Source: Mycobacterium sp. MFM001 (GTDB lineage: Bacteria; Actinomycetota; Actinomycetes; Mycobacteriales; Mycobacteriaceae). From it: DNA of 64,000 nucleotides. Below the pieces are notes generated by a model. It did no database searches. It was given only the letters and a program-made list of their open reading frames with translations, and had not been told where the DNA came from. Both the position numbers and the translations under genes were made by a program. Each line of letters begins with the position of its first letter. The first letter of the stretch is position 1. The stretch spans positions 372,001 through 436,000 of the forward strand of contig NZ_BFAB01000001.1 of the NCBI RefSeq assembly GCF_003402475.1, read 5' to 3'. Below, piece by piece: positions 1 to 7,830 of the stretch.

Positions 1-82
1 CGACGGCGCGCCGCAACCTGTCCGGATCCGTGATGCGCGCCGGGTTGGCCAGTTTGTCGATCGTCTTAGCTGCCACGTTCAT
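1..82 (-). CDS. Partial CDS (N-terminus only), unidentified product
   Basis: An open frame runs off the left edge. It begins with ATG at 82-80, inside the last codons of the upstream hydrolase gene (17-bp overlap), and reads MNVAAKTIDKLANPARITDP followed by DRLRRAV. The overlap and the codon pattern (G or C in most third positions) suggest a translationally coupled downstream gene of the hydrolase operon. Only about 27 residues are visible, so no family can be assigned. Confidence 0.45.
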   Translation of the reverse strand, partial: MNVAAKTIDKLANPARITDPDRLRRAV

Positions 83-956
83 CGGCCCGCTGTTCGACGA
101 ATCGATGCACCGCCGCGGCGATCTCCTCCGGGCAGTCCTCTTGCAGAAAATGCTTGGCGGGCAACAAGGTTACCTGCGCAGTGCCGGTGGCCAGCTGGGC
201 CTGCACGCCGTGGCGGCGCCAACTGAGCATCCGGTCTCGCATCCCCCAGACGATCTGGACGGGATACGGCACGTTACGCAGCGCCGCCAAATAGCGACGC
301 TGAGCTTCGGCGTTGAGTTCGAAGCCCCGCATGATCTTCAGGAACGCCCGACCGCCGTCGTCGCCGAACAATAGTGGCTTCCAGCAAGAGATTTCGGCGA
401 GCGGCACGTTGCGGCTGACCCCGACCATCCGCATGATCGCCTCGAACGCGCCCGGGACGCGCATCGACTGCAGCCAGGCCTCGCCGAGGCCCCGATGCGC
501 GAACGGCTCCATGGGCCAGGGTCGATGGAACGTTTCGACCGCGATGATCGTGTTGAGTAAGGTCATCGACAGCACGCGGTCCGGAACCGCGTGTGCCACC
601 TCGAATCCCACCGGCCCGCCGATGTCGTGCAGCACCAGGTGGAATCGCTCCAGTTCGAGCGCATCGAGCGCCGAGAGCAGCCAGTGGCCCAGTCCGCTCC
701 AGCTGTAGTCGAAATCCTTCGGCCGCTCGGCCAGGCCGAGCCCCGGCAAGTCGACGGCGATGCCGCGCAGAGCCCGTCGCGCCAGCGCGGGAACCACCTT
801 GCGGTACAGGTACGCCGACGCGGGTACCCCGTGCACGCACACCACCGGCGGCGCATCGCGCGGGCCGTCGTCGAGCACGAACGACGAGATGCCGTCCGCG
901 GTGAACGATCGTCCGGAAGCCCGGTACTCCTCGAGCAGCCGTGACACCGAACTCAT
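66..956 (-). CDS. Alpha/beta hydrolase, haloalkane dehalogenase/epoxide hydrolase-like
   Basis: The 296-residue protein has the alpha/beta-hydrolase layout. An oxyanion-hole motif VHGVPASAYLYR lies near residues 41-52. The nucleophile elbow LVLHDIGGPVG places Asp111 where serine hydrolases have Ser. An Asp nucleophile is characteristic of the haloalkane dehalogenase, fluoroacetate dehalogenase and epoxide hydrolase branch. A catalytic His is likely in LLPAKHFLQED near the C-terminus. The substrate cannot be told from sequence. ATG at 956 is preferred over an in-frame TTG at 962. The gene is divergent from the methyltransferase at 1010, with a 53-bp gap. Confidence 0.8.
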   Translation of the reverse strand: MSSVSRLLEEYRASGRSFTADGISSFVLDDGPRDAPPVVCVHGVPASAYLYRKVVPALARRALRGIAVDLPGLGLAERPKDFDYSWSGLGHWLLSALDALELERFHLVLHDIGGPVGFEVAHAVPDRVLSMTLLNTIIAVETFHRPWPMEPFAHRGLGEAWLQSMRVPGAFEAIMRMVGVSRNVPLAEISCWKPLLFGDDGGRAFLKIMRGFELNAEAQRRYLAALRNVPYPVQIVWGMRDRMLSWRRHGVQAQLATGTAQVTLLPAKHFLQEDCPEEIAAAVHRFVEQRADERGS

Positions 957-1009
957 GCTCAAAGTCTGACAGAGATTCGCGCGTAGGCTCCCCGACGGGA
1001 GGGATGCAC

Positions 1010-1729
1010 ATGACCGATTTGCCGCCGGCGTTGCGGCGCGCGCTGGAGTTGCTCGCCGATCCGCCCGCCGAACCCGACGTCAGCACGGGCTATCTCGATC
1101 TGCTGGACGACTCGGCGGTGCCGACGAACACCGGCGCGATTCAGGCGCTGTGGGCGTCGCCGATCGGGTCGCTGTTCTACGACAACGCCCAGACGGTCGC
1201 GCGGCGGCTGCTCAGCGCCTGGCAGCACCCCGTCGAGTGGTTGAACATTCCGCCCGGCGGGACCGCGCTGGATGTCGGCTGCGGCCCGGGTACGGTCACC
1301 GCGTCACTGGCGCGGGCGGCCGGCCCCGACGGGCTGGCACTGGGTGTGGACATCTCCAAACCGATGCTGGCCCGCGCGGTGCGCGCCGAATCGGGGCCGC
1401 AGGTTGGTTTTCTGCGGGCCGACGCACAACGCCTTCCGTTGCGCGACGACACCGTCGATGCGGTGGTGTCGATCGCCGTGCTGCAGTTGATACCGGAGCC
1501 CGCGGCGGCGCTGGCGGAAATCGCGCGGGTACTGCGACCGGGCGGGCGGCTCGCGGTCATGGTGCCCACTGCGGGGCGGGCCGCCCGGTTCTGGCGGATG
1601 CTGCCCAACACCGGCGCTCACGTGTTCGACGACGACGAACTCGGCGACATCCTCGAAGACCACGGCTTCGTCAGCGTGCGGGTCAAGAACTTCAGCACCA
1701 TCCAGTGGGTGCGCGCGAAACGCGGGTGA
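1010..1729 (+). CDS. Class I SAM-dependent methyltransferase
   Basis: The 239-residue protein carries motif I LDVGCGPGT (about residues 87-95), followed by GVDISKPML, the acidic end of strand 2 that binds the SAM ribose. RADAQRLPLRDDTVDAVVSI is typical of Methyltransf_11-type enzymes, and the strand after it (LRPGGRLAVMVP) also fits. The roughly 80-residue N-terminal extension may contact the substrate, which is unknown. ATG at 1010 is chosen because GGGAGGG lies six bases upstream; another ATG at 1004 is in frame. The toxin-antitoxin operon begins 30 bp downstream. Confidence 0.85.
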   Translation: MTDLPPALRRALELLADPPAEPDVSTGYLDLLDDSAVPTNTGAIQALWASPIGSLFYDNAQTVARRLLSAWQHPVEWLNIPPGGTALDVGCGPGTVTASLARAAGPDGLALGVDISKPMLARAVRAESGPQVGFLRADAQRLPLRDDTVDAVVSIAVLQLIPEPAAALAEIARVLRPGGRLAVMVPTAGRAARFWRMLPNTGAHVFDDDELGDILEDHGFVSVRVKNFSTIQWVRAKRG

Positions 1730-1734
1730 AAGTT

Positions 1735-1750
1735 GTAGCACGCGCGCTAC
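1735..1750 (+). promoter_or_regulatory. Candidate toxin-antitoxin operator (dyad)
   Basis: GTAGCACGCGCGCTAC is a 16-bp dyad with one mismatched pair, placed nine bases before the antitoxin GTG. Antitoxins of this type repress their own promoter by binding such dyads. The GTAGC core recurs in the operator of the second toxin-antitoxin locus at 6790-6806. Confidence 0.55.
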
Positions 1751-1759
1751 GCTGGGGCT

Positions 1760-2014
1760 GTGACTCGAGAGATCACTCAGCGCGAGCTCCGCAACAACAG
1801 CGGCGAAATCATGCGCCAACTTGACCAAGGCGCATCCTTCGTCGTGACCAGGAGTGGTGTGCCGGTTGGTGAGCTTTCCCCGTTGCGGCGGAATCGATTC
1901 GTGAGCGCCGAGACAGCGGTCGCGGCGTTCCGGGGTGCTCCCCGGGTGGAGTTTGACCGGTTCCGAGCAGATCTCGACCGGGGCGCTAGCCAAGAGATCG
2001 CGCCTCGTGGCTGA
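1760..2014 (+). CDS. Phd/YefM-family antitoxin
   Basis: The 84-residue protein begins MTREITQRELRNNSGEIM and continues with a hydrophobic strand (GASFVVTRSGVPVGELSPL). This is the dimerising, DNA-binding fold of Phd/YefM antitoxins. The remaining 40 residues form the variable, toxin-neutralising tail. The GTG start follows the dyad at 1735-1750 with little room for a ribosome binding site, so the transcript may be nearly leaderless. The stop overlaps the toxin start by 8 bp, which implies translational coupling. Autorepression together with the toxin is expected from the family. Confidence 0.85.
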   Translation: MTREITQRELRNNSGEIMRQLDQGASFVVTRSGVPVGELSPLRRNRFVSAETAVAAFRGAPRVEFDRFRADLDRGASQEIAPRG

Positions 2015-2420
2015 AGTCTCCCGCCCGCCGCGAGGTCTCGTTGACACGTCGGTCGTAATCGACCTCGATCGAATCGCCGTCGAGCAGCTCCCGCGGGAGC
2101 TTGTCGTCAGCGCACTCACGATGGCGGAGTTGGCGGCGGGACCGCACGCAACAAGTGACCACGACGAGCGAGCGCGGCGTCAAGATCGCCTACAGCGCGC
2201 CGAAGCTACGTTCGATCCACTGCCGTTCGACGGCGAGGCGGCGAGATGTTATGGGCGCATTTTTGCGGCCGTCGCCGCCAGCGGCCGCAAAGCACGCGGG
2301 CCGCGTGCCGTCGATCTGTTGATCGCTGCAACCGCTCTCGCCGCCAAGCTTCCTCTCTATACGCGCAACGTTGACGACCTTCGAGGCCTCGACGACTTCT
2401 TGACAATCGTCAGCGTCTGA
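2007..2420 (+). CDS. vapC: VapC-family toxin (PIN-domain RNase)
   Basis: The 137-residue PIN-domain protein has the expected acidic residues: Asp in GLVDTSVVIDL near the N-terminus, Glu in LTMAELAAGPH, and a C-terminal Asp pair in PRAVDLLIAATA and NVDDLRGL. These coordinate Mg2+ or Mn2+ for RNA cleavage. VapC toxins usually cut tRNA or 23S rRNA; the target here is unknown. The GTG at 2007 is used because it overlaps the antitoxin stop and gives the normal VapC length. A longer in-frame reading from 1935 would overlap much of the antitoxin gene. Confidence 0.88.
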   Translation: MAEVSRPPRGLVDTSVVIDLDRIAVEQLPRELVVSALTMAELAAGPHATSDHDERARRQDRLQRAEATFDPLPFDGEAARCYGRIFAAVAASGRKARGPRAVDLLIAATALAAKLPLYTRNVDDLRGLDDFLTIVSV

Positions 2421-2450
2421 CCATGGTTGTGCCTCCGTACTCTCGATGAG

Positions 2451-3878
2451 GTGAGCGTTACACCGCAGACGAGCGTCGTCCTGGACGACTGCTTTCGCCG
2501 TGAGCTGCCGGAGTTGGCGATCCCGTGGAAAGCCGAACCGGTTCCCGAGCCGCGACTGCTCGTGCTCAACGAGTCGCTGGCCGCCGAACTCGGTCTTGAC
2601 GCCGCGTGGCTGCGCAGTGGCGACGGCTTGCGCTTTTTGGTCGGCAACCTGGTTCCCGACGGCGCCGATCCGGTTGCGCAGGCCTATGCCGGGCATCAGT
2701 TCGGCGGCTACGTGCCGAGGCTCGGCGACGGGCGGGCCTTGCTGCTGGGCGAACTCGTCGACGCCGACGGCCGGCGGCGCGACCTTCACCTCAAGGGCTC
2801 CGGGCCCACGCCGTTCGCGCGCGGCGGCGACGGGTTGGCCGCCGTCGGCCCGATGTTGCGCGAGTACGTGGTCAGCGAGGCGATGCACGCCCTCGGTATC
2901 CCGACGACCCGATCGCTTGCCGTGGTGGCGACCGAGCGCTCGGTGCAACGCGAAACGGCGTTGCCCGGAGCCGTGCTGTGCCGCGTCGCCAGCAGCCACC
3001 TGCGGGTGGGCAGCTTCCAGTACGCCGCAATGAGCGGCGACGTCGGCCTGCTGCGCCGGCTGGCCGACCACGCGATTGCCCGCCACCACCCGCGCGCCGC
3101 GCAGGCCGAGCAGCCCTATCTCGCGCTGCTGGAAGCGGTGATCGCGGTCCAGGCGTCGCTGGTGGCGCAATGGATGCTGGTCGGGTTCGTGCACGGGGTG
3201 ATGAACACCGACAACATGACGATCTCGGGCGAGACCATCGACTATGGCCCGTGCGCGTTCATGGAGGCCTACGACCCGGCCACGGTGTTCAGTTCGATCG
3301 ACTTCTGGGGCCGCTACGCCTACGGCAACCAGCCGGCCATCGCCGAGTGGAACCTCGGCGCGTTCGCCGAGGCGCTGCTTCCGCTGCTCGCAGATGACCG
3401 AGAGCAGGCGGTCGCGGTTGCCGTGGAGACGCTGAGCAGTTTCCGGCCGCGCTACGACGCCGGGTGGTCAGCCGGCATGCGGGCCAAACTCGGCCTGTCC
3501 CACGACGCCGACGAACTGATCAGCGAGCTGCCCGAATTGTTGGAGCACAACAAGGTCGACTACACGTCGTTCTTCCGCCGGCTCAGCCGAGCGGCACGCG
3601 GCGAGGCAGCTGACCTGCCTGGGTTCGATGACTGGTTGGCGCGCTGGCGGGCTCTCGATCCGGACGCCGAGGCGATGGACCGCGTCAACCCCGTCTACAT
3701 CCCCCGCAACCATCTCGTCGAGGAAGCGCTGGCCGCGGCCACCGAAGGTGATCTGGCACCGCTCGAGCGGCTGCTGGCGGCGCTGTCCGCGCCGTATGCG
3801 GAACGGCCGGGATTCGAGCGCTACGCTGCCCCCGCCCCGGAGGACTTCGGTCCGTACCAAACCTTTTGCGGCACTTGA
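2451..3878 (+). CDS. selO: Protein adenylyltransferase SelO (YdiU/UPF0061)
   Basis: The 475-residue protein is full length for SelO pseudokinases, which transfer AMP from ATP bound in a flipped orientation onto protein hydroxyls. Conserved segments visible are [39 protein letters not shown], a catalytic-loop region [19 protein letters not shown] (family signature NxDN then DYGP), and [13 protein letters not shown]. The last three residues are Cys-Gly-Thr. The Cys occupies the position of the selenocysteine three residues from the end in animal SelO. GTG at 2451 is preferred because the family N-terminus begins soon after it. Confidence 0.93.
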   Translation: MSVTPQTSVVLDDCFRRELPELAIPWKAEPVPEPRLLVLNESLAAELGLDAAWLRSGDGLRFLVGNLVPDGADPVAQAYAGHQFGGYVPRLGDGRALLLGELVDADGRRRDLHLKGSGPTPFARGGDGLAAVGPMLREYVVSEAMHALGIPTTRSLAVVATERSVQRETALPGAVLCRVASSHLRVGSFQYAAMSGDVGLLRRLADHAIARHHPRAAQAEQPYLALLEAVIAVQASLVAQWMLVGFVHGVMNTDNMTISGETIDYGPCAFMEAYDPATVFSSIDFWGRYAYGNQPAIAEWNLGAFAEALLPLLADDREQAVAVAVETLSSFRPRYDAGWSAGMRAKLGLSHDADELISELPELLEHNKVDYTSFFRRLSRAARGEAADLPGFDDWLARWRALDPDAEAMDRVNPVYIPRNHLVEEALAAATEGDLAPLERLLAALSAPYAERPGFERYAAPAPEDFGPYQTFCGT

Positions 3879-3881
3879 AAC

Positions 3882-4370
3882 TTAGCCGCTGCCACCCTCC
3901 TCGGCGGGCAACGGTGGCGGCAACGGCGCCGCGGGAGTAGTCGTCGGGGTTGACGTCGCTGCCGGCGGTGGCGGCGTTTGCGGCGAGTGGAAGTCGACCA
4001 TCGGTTCCTCGCGGATCACCTGGTTGCCCGCGCTGACGACCAGAGAACTCGCGGTGACCGTGTAGGTGATGCCGTCGTTCTCAGCGACGAATCTCCCCTC
4101 GCCGGACTGCGTAGCGGGGACGATCAGCTTCGCGCCGTCGCGCACCCGAACTCCGCGATACTCGTATTGACCGCCCGGCGTCTTACAGATAGCCACGCGC
4201 GATGTCTCGGTGTCGCCGAAGGCGACCGCCGTGTCGGGCGCGGTGCACCGCGCCACGGAGTCGACGAAACCTTGACCGTCGCTGGCGGGCGCGGCGATGG
4301 CCGACGGTGTCCCGGCGACCAACAGAGCCGAATACACCGTCGCGGCGACAGCAAGGCGGATGGGGTGCAT
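3882..4370 (-). CDS. Secreted mycobacterial hypothetical protein with proline-rich tail
   Basis: The 162-residue product starts MHPIRLAVAATVYSALLVAG and has an Ala-X-Ala-type cleavage site near TPSAIAA, a Sec signal peptide. A core of about 90 residues with two Cys (one in ARCTAPD, one in VAICKTPGG) follows, then a Pro/Thr/Ala-rich tail ending PLPAEEGGSG. Two cysteines in an exported domain suggest a disulfide. ATG at 4370 is favoured over ATG 4388 because GGTGGAAAG precedes it. Its 3' end converges on selO, leaving 3 bp between stops. No function is known to me. Confidence 0.75.
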   Translation of the reverse strand: MHPIRLAVAATVYSALLVAGTPSAIAAPASDGQGFVDSVARCTAPDTAVAFGDTETSRVAICKTPGGQYEYRGVRVRDGAKLIVPATQSGEGRFVAENDGITYTVTASSLVVSAGNQVIREEPMVDFHSPQTPPPPAATSTPTTTPAAPLPPPLPAEEGGSG

Positions 4371-4471
4371 CGCTTTCCACCAGACCATTGCTGCCCCGAT
4401 CAGGCGAGTGTCCACGCCGTGATGCACGAAATCGTTAGGTCCCTGAAACACGCAAAGGGCTTCCGCATGGC

Positions 4472-4488
4472 TACTACAATAGGTAGTA
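4472..4488 (+). promoter_or_regulatory. Perfect inverted repeat upstream of qcrB-like gene (candidate operator)
   Basis: TACTAC and GTAGTA form six-base arms around a five-base spacer, 55 bp before the cytochrome b ATG and about 100 bp from the divergent secreted-protein gene. TAC/GTA dyads are the general pattern of BlaI/MecI-type operators. That link is inference only; no blaI-like gene is in the window. Confidence 0.4.
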
Positions 4489-4542
4489 TTACGTCGTGTA
4501 GGAGATCGGCTGCGCGTCACCCAACGACGGAGGACCGGCGCT

Positions 4543-6153
4543 ATGAGTCCGAAACATGCTGATACTGCGGCGAATCTGGGCACTGCGATCGATTCGCGAT
4601 ATCACCCCTCGGCCACGCTGCGCCGCCAGCTGAACAAGGTCTTCCCCACGCACTGGTCATTCCTGTTGGGCGAGATCGCCCTGTACAGCTTCATCGTCCT
4701 GCTCATCACCGGGGTGTACCTGACGCTGTTCTTCGACCCGTCGATGGCCGAGGTCACCTACAACGGCGTGTACCAGCCGCTGCGCGGCGTGCAGGTGTCG
4801 CGGGCCTACGAATCGGCGCTCGACATCAGTTTCGAGGTGCGCGGCGGGCTGTTCGTGCGCCAGATCCACCATTGGGCCGCACTGATGTTCGCCGCCGCGA
4901 TCATGGTGCACCTGGCGCGGGTATTCTTTACCGGCGCGTTTCGCCGCCCGCGCGAAGCCAACTGGGTCACCGGGGTAGCGCTGCTCGTTCTCGCGATGGC
5001 CGAGGGTTATCTCGGCTACTCGCTGCCCGACGACCTGCTCTCTGGGACCGGGTTACGCACGGCGCTGTCCTCGATCACGCTCGGCCTGCCCGTCGTCGGC
5101 ACCTGGCTGCACTGGGCGCTGTTCGGCGGCGACTTCCCCGGCGACGCGATCATCCCTCGGCTGTATGCCCTGCACATCCTGGTCATTCCGGCAATCATCC
5201 TGGCGCTCATCGCAATTCACCTGGCGATGCTGTGGTTCCAAAAGCACACCCAGTTCCCCGGCCCGGGCCGCACCGAGCGCAACGTCATCGGGGTCCGCGT
5301 GATGCCGGTGTTCGCGGTCAAATCCGGCGCGTTCTTCGCGATGATCGTCGGCGTGCTGGGCCTGATGGGTGGCCTGTTACAGATCAACCCGATCTGGAAC
5401 CTGGGGCCCTACAAGCCATCTCAGATCTCCGCGGGTTCGCAGCCCGATTTCTACCTCATGTGGACCGAGGGCCTGATGCGGCTGTGGCCGGCCTGGGAGA
5501 TCTACCTCGGCCGCTACACCATCTCCGCGGTCGTCGGCGTCGTCGCAGTGCTCGGCACGGTGGTGACCGCACTGCTGGTCTACCCCTGGATCGAACGGAA
5601 GGTGACCGGTGACCACGCCCATCACAATCTGCTGCAGCGACCCCGGGATGTGCCGGTGCGCACGGCAATTGGCGCGATGGCGATCAGTTTCTACCTGGTG
5701 CTCACGCTCGCCGCGATGAACGACGTCATCGCCCACAAGTTCCATATCTCGCTGAACGCGACGACCTGGATCGGGCGGATCGGGATGGTGGTCCTGCCGC
5801 CGATCGTCTACTACATCACCTACCGCTGGGCGGTGGGGCTGCAGCGCAGTGACCGGGACGTGCTCGAGCACGGCATCGAAACCGGCATCATCAAGCGGTT
5901 GCCGCATGGCGCTTACATCGAAGTGCACCAGCCGCTCGCTCCAACCCCGCTGAAATACCAAGGCGCGCCGGTACCCAAGCTGATGAACAGGCTCGGCTCC
6001 GGCGGCGCTCCCCCAGCCGGCAGCCTGCTGACCGCCGACCCGGAATCCGAACGTGAAGCGCTCGCCTTAGCCGCTCACGCATCCACGCAACGTTCCCTCA
6101 CCGCGCTGCGGGAGCGGCAAGACGAGGCGCCTCGTCGTCCCTCTACACCCTGA
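4543..6153 (+). CDS. qcrB: Orphan cytochrome b subunit, QcrB paralogue
   Basis: The 536-residue membrane protein is a full-length actinobacterial-type cytochrome b. The first b-haem helix region contains [19 protein letters not shown] and the partner helix [20 protein letters not shown], which supply paired haem-ligand histidines. The quinol-site loop reads QPDFYLMW in place of the classical PEWY. Normal mycobacterial QcrB works in the QcrCAB-CtaCDEF supercomplex, but no qcrC, qcrA or cta genes lie beside this copy. It is therefore probably a second, stand-alone paralogue. GAGG lies before the ATG and a dyad at 4472-4488 may regulate it. Its end overlaps the convergent PIN toxin gene by 11 bp. 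Confidence 0.85.
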   Translation: MSPKHADTAANLGTAIDSRYHPSATLRRQLNKVFPTHWSFLLGEIALYSFIVLLITGVYLTLFFDPSMAEVTYNGVYQPLRGVQVSRAYESALDISFEVRGGLFVRQIHHWAALMFAAAIMVHLARVFFTGAFRRPREANWVTGVALLVLAMAEGYLGYSLPDDLLSGTGLRTALSSITLGLPVVGTWLHWALFGGDFPGDAIIPRLYALHILVIPAIILALIAIHLAMLWFQKHTQFPGPGRTERNVIGVRVMPVFAVKSGAFFAMIVGVLGLMGGLLQINPIWNLGPYKPSQISAGSQPDFYLMWTEGLMRLWPAWEIYLGRYTISAVVGVVAVLGTVVTALLVYPWIERKVTGDHAHHNLLQRPRDVPVRTAIGAMAISFYLVLTLAAMNDVIAHKFHISLNATTWIGRIGMVVLPPIVYYITYRWAVGLQRSDRDVLEHGIETGIIKRLPHGAYIEVHQPLAPTPLKYQGAPVPKLMNRLGSGGAPPAGSLLTADPESEREALALAAHASTQRSLTALRERQDEAPRRPSTP

Positions 6154-6550
6154 TCACGGTCAGGGCGGGACAAGCGCGTGCGATCTGGTCGAAGTCGGCA
6201 TCCTGGGCGATGACCGGAAGACCGTGCTCGATCGCGGTTGCCGCGATCAAAGCGTCTGTCAGCTTTACTGCGCGGTGCACGCCGGCGACTTGACAGTCCG
6301 CAACGAGGCGCGCCCACGAAACCATCACCGCTTCACTGACCGGGATTGGATCCGCCGCGCGCGCCAGGGCGAGGGTGTCCGCGCGTCGTGCTTTAGTCGC
6401 CGAATCGGACGCATTGATCACACCGAGTTGCAGTTCGCCGATCGTAATGACGGAAAGTGCCACGCGTTCAGGAAGTTTCGCAAGAGCACGGCCGCTTTCA
6501 CGCGCGATGAAAACCGACGTGTCGACAAGACCGACTTCGGCCTCAGTCAC
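6143..6550 (-). CDS. vapC: VapC-family toxin (PIN-domain RNase), second locus
   Basis: This 135-residue PIN protein has Asp in [13 protein letters not shown], Glu in [10 protein letters not shown], Asp in [10 protein letters not shown] and the Asp-rich [10 protein letters not shown] near the end, the usual metal-binding set. It is clearly of the same family as the toxin at 2007 but not a recent duplicate. Its ATG overlaps the antitoxin stop by 4 bp, so the pair is coupled. Its last 11 bp overlap the end of the cytochrome b gene on the other strand. Confidence 0.88.
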   Translation of the reverse strand: MTEAEVGLVDTSVFIARESGRALAKLPERVALSVITIGELQLGVINASDSATKARRADTLALARAADPIPVSEAVMVSWARLVADCQVAGVHRAVKLTDALIAATAIEHGLPVIAQDADFDQIARACPALTVIRV

Positions 6551-6789
6551 AGCTCATCGAGGGTCTGGCCGACAAGTTCATCGAGTTCGGCGGTGAGACC
6601 TGCGTCGGCGGAGCGTTCGGCCAACTCGGTTCGCAGACGTTCCCCCGACAGCCAACGGAGGCGGCGCCGGTGCGGGACGATATCGGCCACCGGCTCACCA
6701 TGCACCGTAAGCGTCACCTGCTCGCCGGCCTTGACCGCGTCGACCACCTGACTTGTGCGATTACGCAGGTCCCGAACACCAACCTCCAT
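6547..6789 (-). CDS. Phd/YefM-family antitoxin, second locus
   Basis: The 80-residue protein begins MEVGVRDLRNRTSQVVDAVK and has the GEQVTLTVHGEPVADIVPH strand, the Phd/YefM DNA-binding fold. The acidic Leu-rich tail ([15 protein letters not shown]) is the likely toxin-binding part. The ATG is directly abutted by the palindrome at 6790-6806, with no Shine-Dalgarno sequence. Leaderless translation from a transcript starting at or near the ATG is likely, as is common in mycobacteria. Autorepression through the palindrome is expected. Confidence 0.85.
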   Translation of the reverse strand: MEVGVRDLRNRTSQVVDAVKAGEQVTLTVHGEPVADIVPHRRRLRWLSGERLRTELAERSADAGLTAELDELVGQTLDEL

Positions 6790-6806
6790 GTGCTACACGG
6801 TAGCAC
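6790..6806 (-). promoter_or_regulatory. Toxin-antitoxin operator, perfect 7-bp palindrome
   Basis: GTGCTAC and GTAGCAC are perfect inverted arms around a three-base spacer, touching the antitoxin ATG. The GTAGCAC string also occurs in the dyad upstream of the first toxin-antitoxin locus (1735-1741), so the two antitoxins may recognise related sites. Confidence 0.65.
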
Positions 6807-6826
6807 AATTTTGGGAATCTGCAGCT

Positions 6827-7438
6827 TCAAGCCCGTTTGACGGTCGCCAACCAGGCCGGTGCGCCGTCGGGGCCGTGAATCCTGGTCTGAATCCGCTCCG
6901 CGTCGACGGCGGCCACAGTCCACCCGGCGCCCGGATTGAACGCCGCCGTGAGCTCGTCGCGACTAACCGGGTGCGGGCCGACGTCAGGACCAATGTCGCT
7001 GAAGCACAACACGAGCAGGGTTCCGTCGTGCTCGATCACCGACGCCAGGCTCGCCGCATAGTGCTGCCGTTCGTCGCCGTCGAAGGTGTGAAAGAGCCCG
7101 CAGTCGAGCACCGTGGTGAACCTGCGGCCAAAGTGCCGCAGCCGCAACGCATCCGCCGCGACGAACTCGACGTCGAGACCGCGGTCATGCGCCTTCTTCC
7201 GGGCCGTCGCCAGCGCCGTCTCCGCCACGTCGACGCCGACAACCGGTAACCCCAGGGCGGCCACATGCAGAGCGTTCTCACCGGTGCCGCAGCCGGCGTC
7301 GAGCACCGCCCCGGCGAACGCACCCGCGGATGCCAGTCGCGCTATTGCCGGTTGCGGACGGCCGATATCCCACGGCGGCGGGTCGTCGCGGTACGACGCA
7401 TCCCAGGCCCGTCCGCTCATCCGTTCGTGACTGGTCAC
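6827..7438 (-). CDS. Class I SAM-dependent methyltransferase
   Basis: The 203-residue enzyme has motif I LDAGCGTGENALH at about residues 46-58, GVDVAETAL after strand 2 and FVAADALRL after strand 3. The N-terminal WDASYRDDPPPWDIGRPQP resembles thiopurine- or quinone-methyltransferase-like small-molecule enzymes, in which an N-terminal WD/PPWD segment closes over the substrate. The GTG at 7438 overlaps the stop of the upstream VOC gene by 4 bp and gives the family length, so longer readings are rejected. It appears to be the last gene of an AraC regulator-VOC-methyltransferase operon. Confidence 0.83.
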   Translation of the reverse strand: MTSHERMSGRAWDASYRDDPPPWDIGRPQPAIARLASAGAFAGAVLDAGCGTGENALHVAALGLPVVGVDVAETALATARKKAHDRGLDVEFVAADALRLRHFGRRFTTVLDCGLFHTFDGDERQHYAASLASVIEHDGTLLVLCFSDIGPDVGPHPVSRDELTAAFNPGAGWTVAAVDAERIQTRIHGPDGAPAWLATVKRA

Positions 7439-7830
7439 CCCGGTTCGCCGGCGTAGTCGCCGAATGACCACAGGTTGCCCTCGGGATCGCGGACGGTGAA
7501 TTCGTTTGCGCCGTAATCGGTTTTGGCCAGCGGGCGAACGACGTCGGCCTTGCGGGACAGCACGCGCTCGTAGAGGCGGTCCGGGTCGCTGGTGACGACG
7601 TAGCCCCCGGCGGTTCCCGGTTCGCGGCACCACTCCGCGCCGGGCTTGTAGCTGCCCAGCATGATGCCGCCGCTGCCCTCAGGCCACTGCAATTCCGCGT
7701 GGTCGACCCGATCCCCGTCGCCGCAGCGTGTCGTCACGACGAAACCGAATGTGTCGACGTAGTAGTCGATGAGCTTGGGGGCGTTATGCGCCTGCAGCGT
7801 CAACCAGACCGTTGGATTCGAAGTAGTCAT
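7435..7830 (-). CDS. VOC-superfamily (glyoxalase/bleomycin-resistance-like) protein
   Basis: The 131-residue product has the two beta-alpha-beta-beta-beta modules of the vicinal oxygen chelate fold: TVWLTLQAHNAPKLIDYYVD at the start and EFTVRDPEGNLWSFGDYAGE at the end. Metal-binding His/Glu positions are only partly recognisable, so catalysis is uncertain. ATG at 7830 gives the standard length. It lies inside the last 47 bp of the AraC-type gene, an unusually long same-strand overlap that suggests coupled expression. VOC proteins next to AraC regulators are common, and the regulator may sense the same small molecule. Confidence 0.8.
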   Translation of the reverse strand: MTTSNPTVWLTLQAHNAPKLIDYYVDTFGFVVTTRCGDGDRVDHAELQWPEGSGGIMLGSYKPGAEWCREPGTAGGYVVTSDPDRLYERVLSRKADVVRPLAKTDYGANEFTVRDPEGNLWSFGDYAGEPG

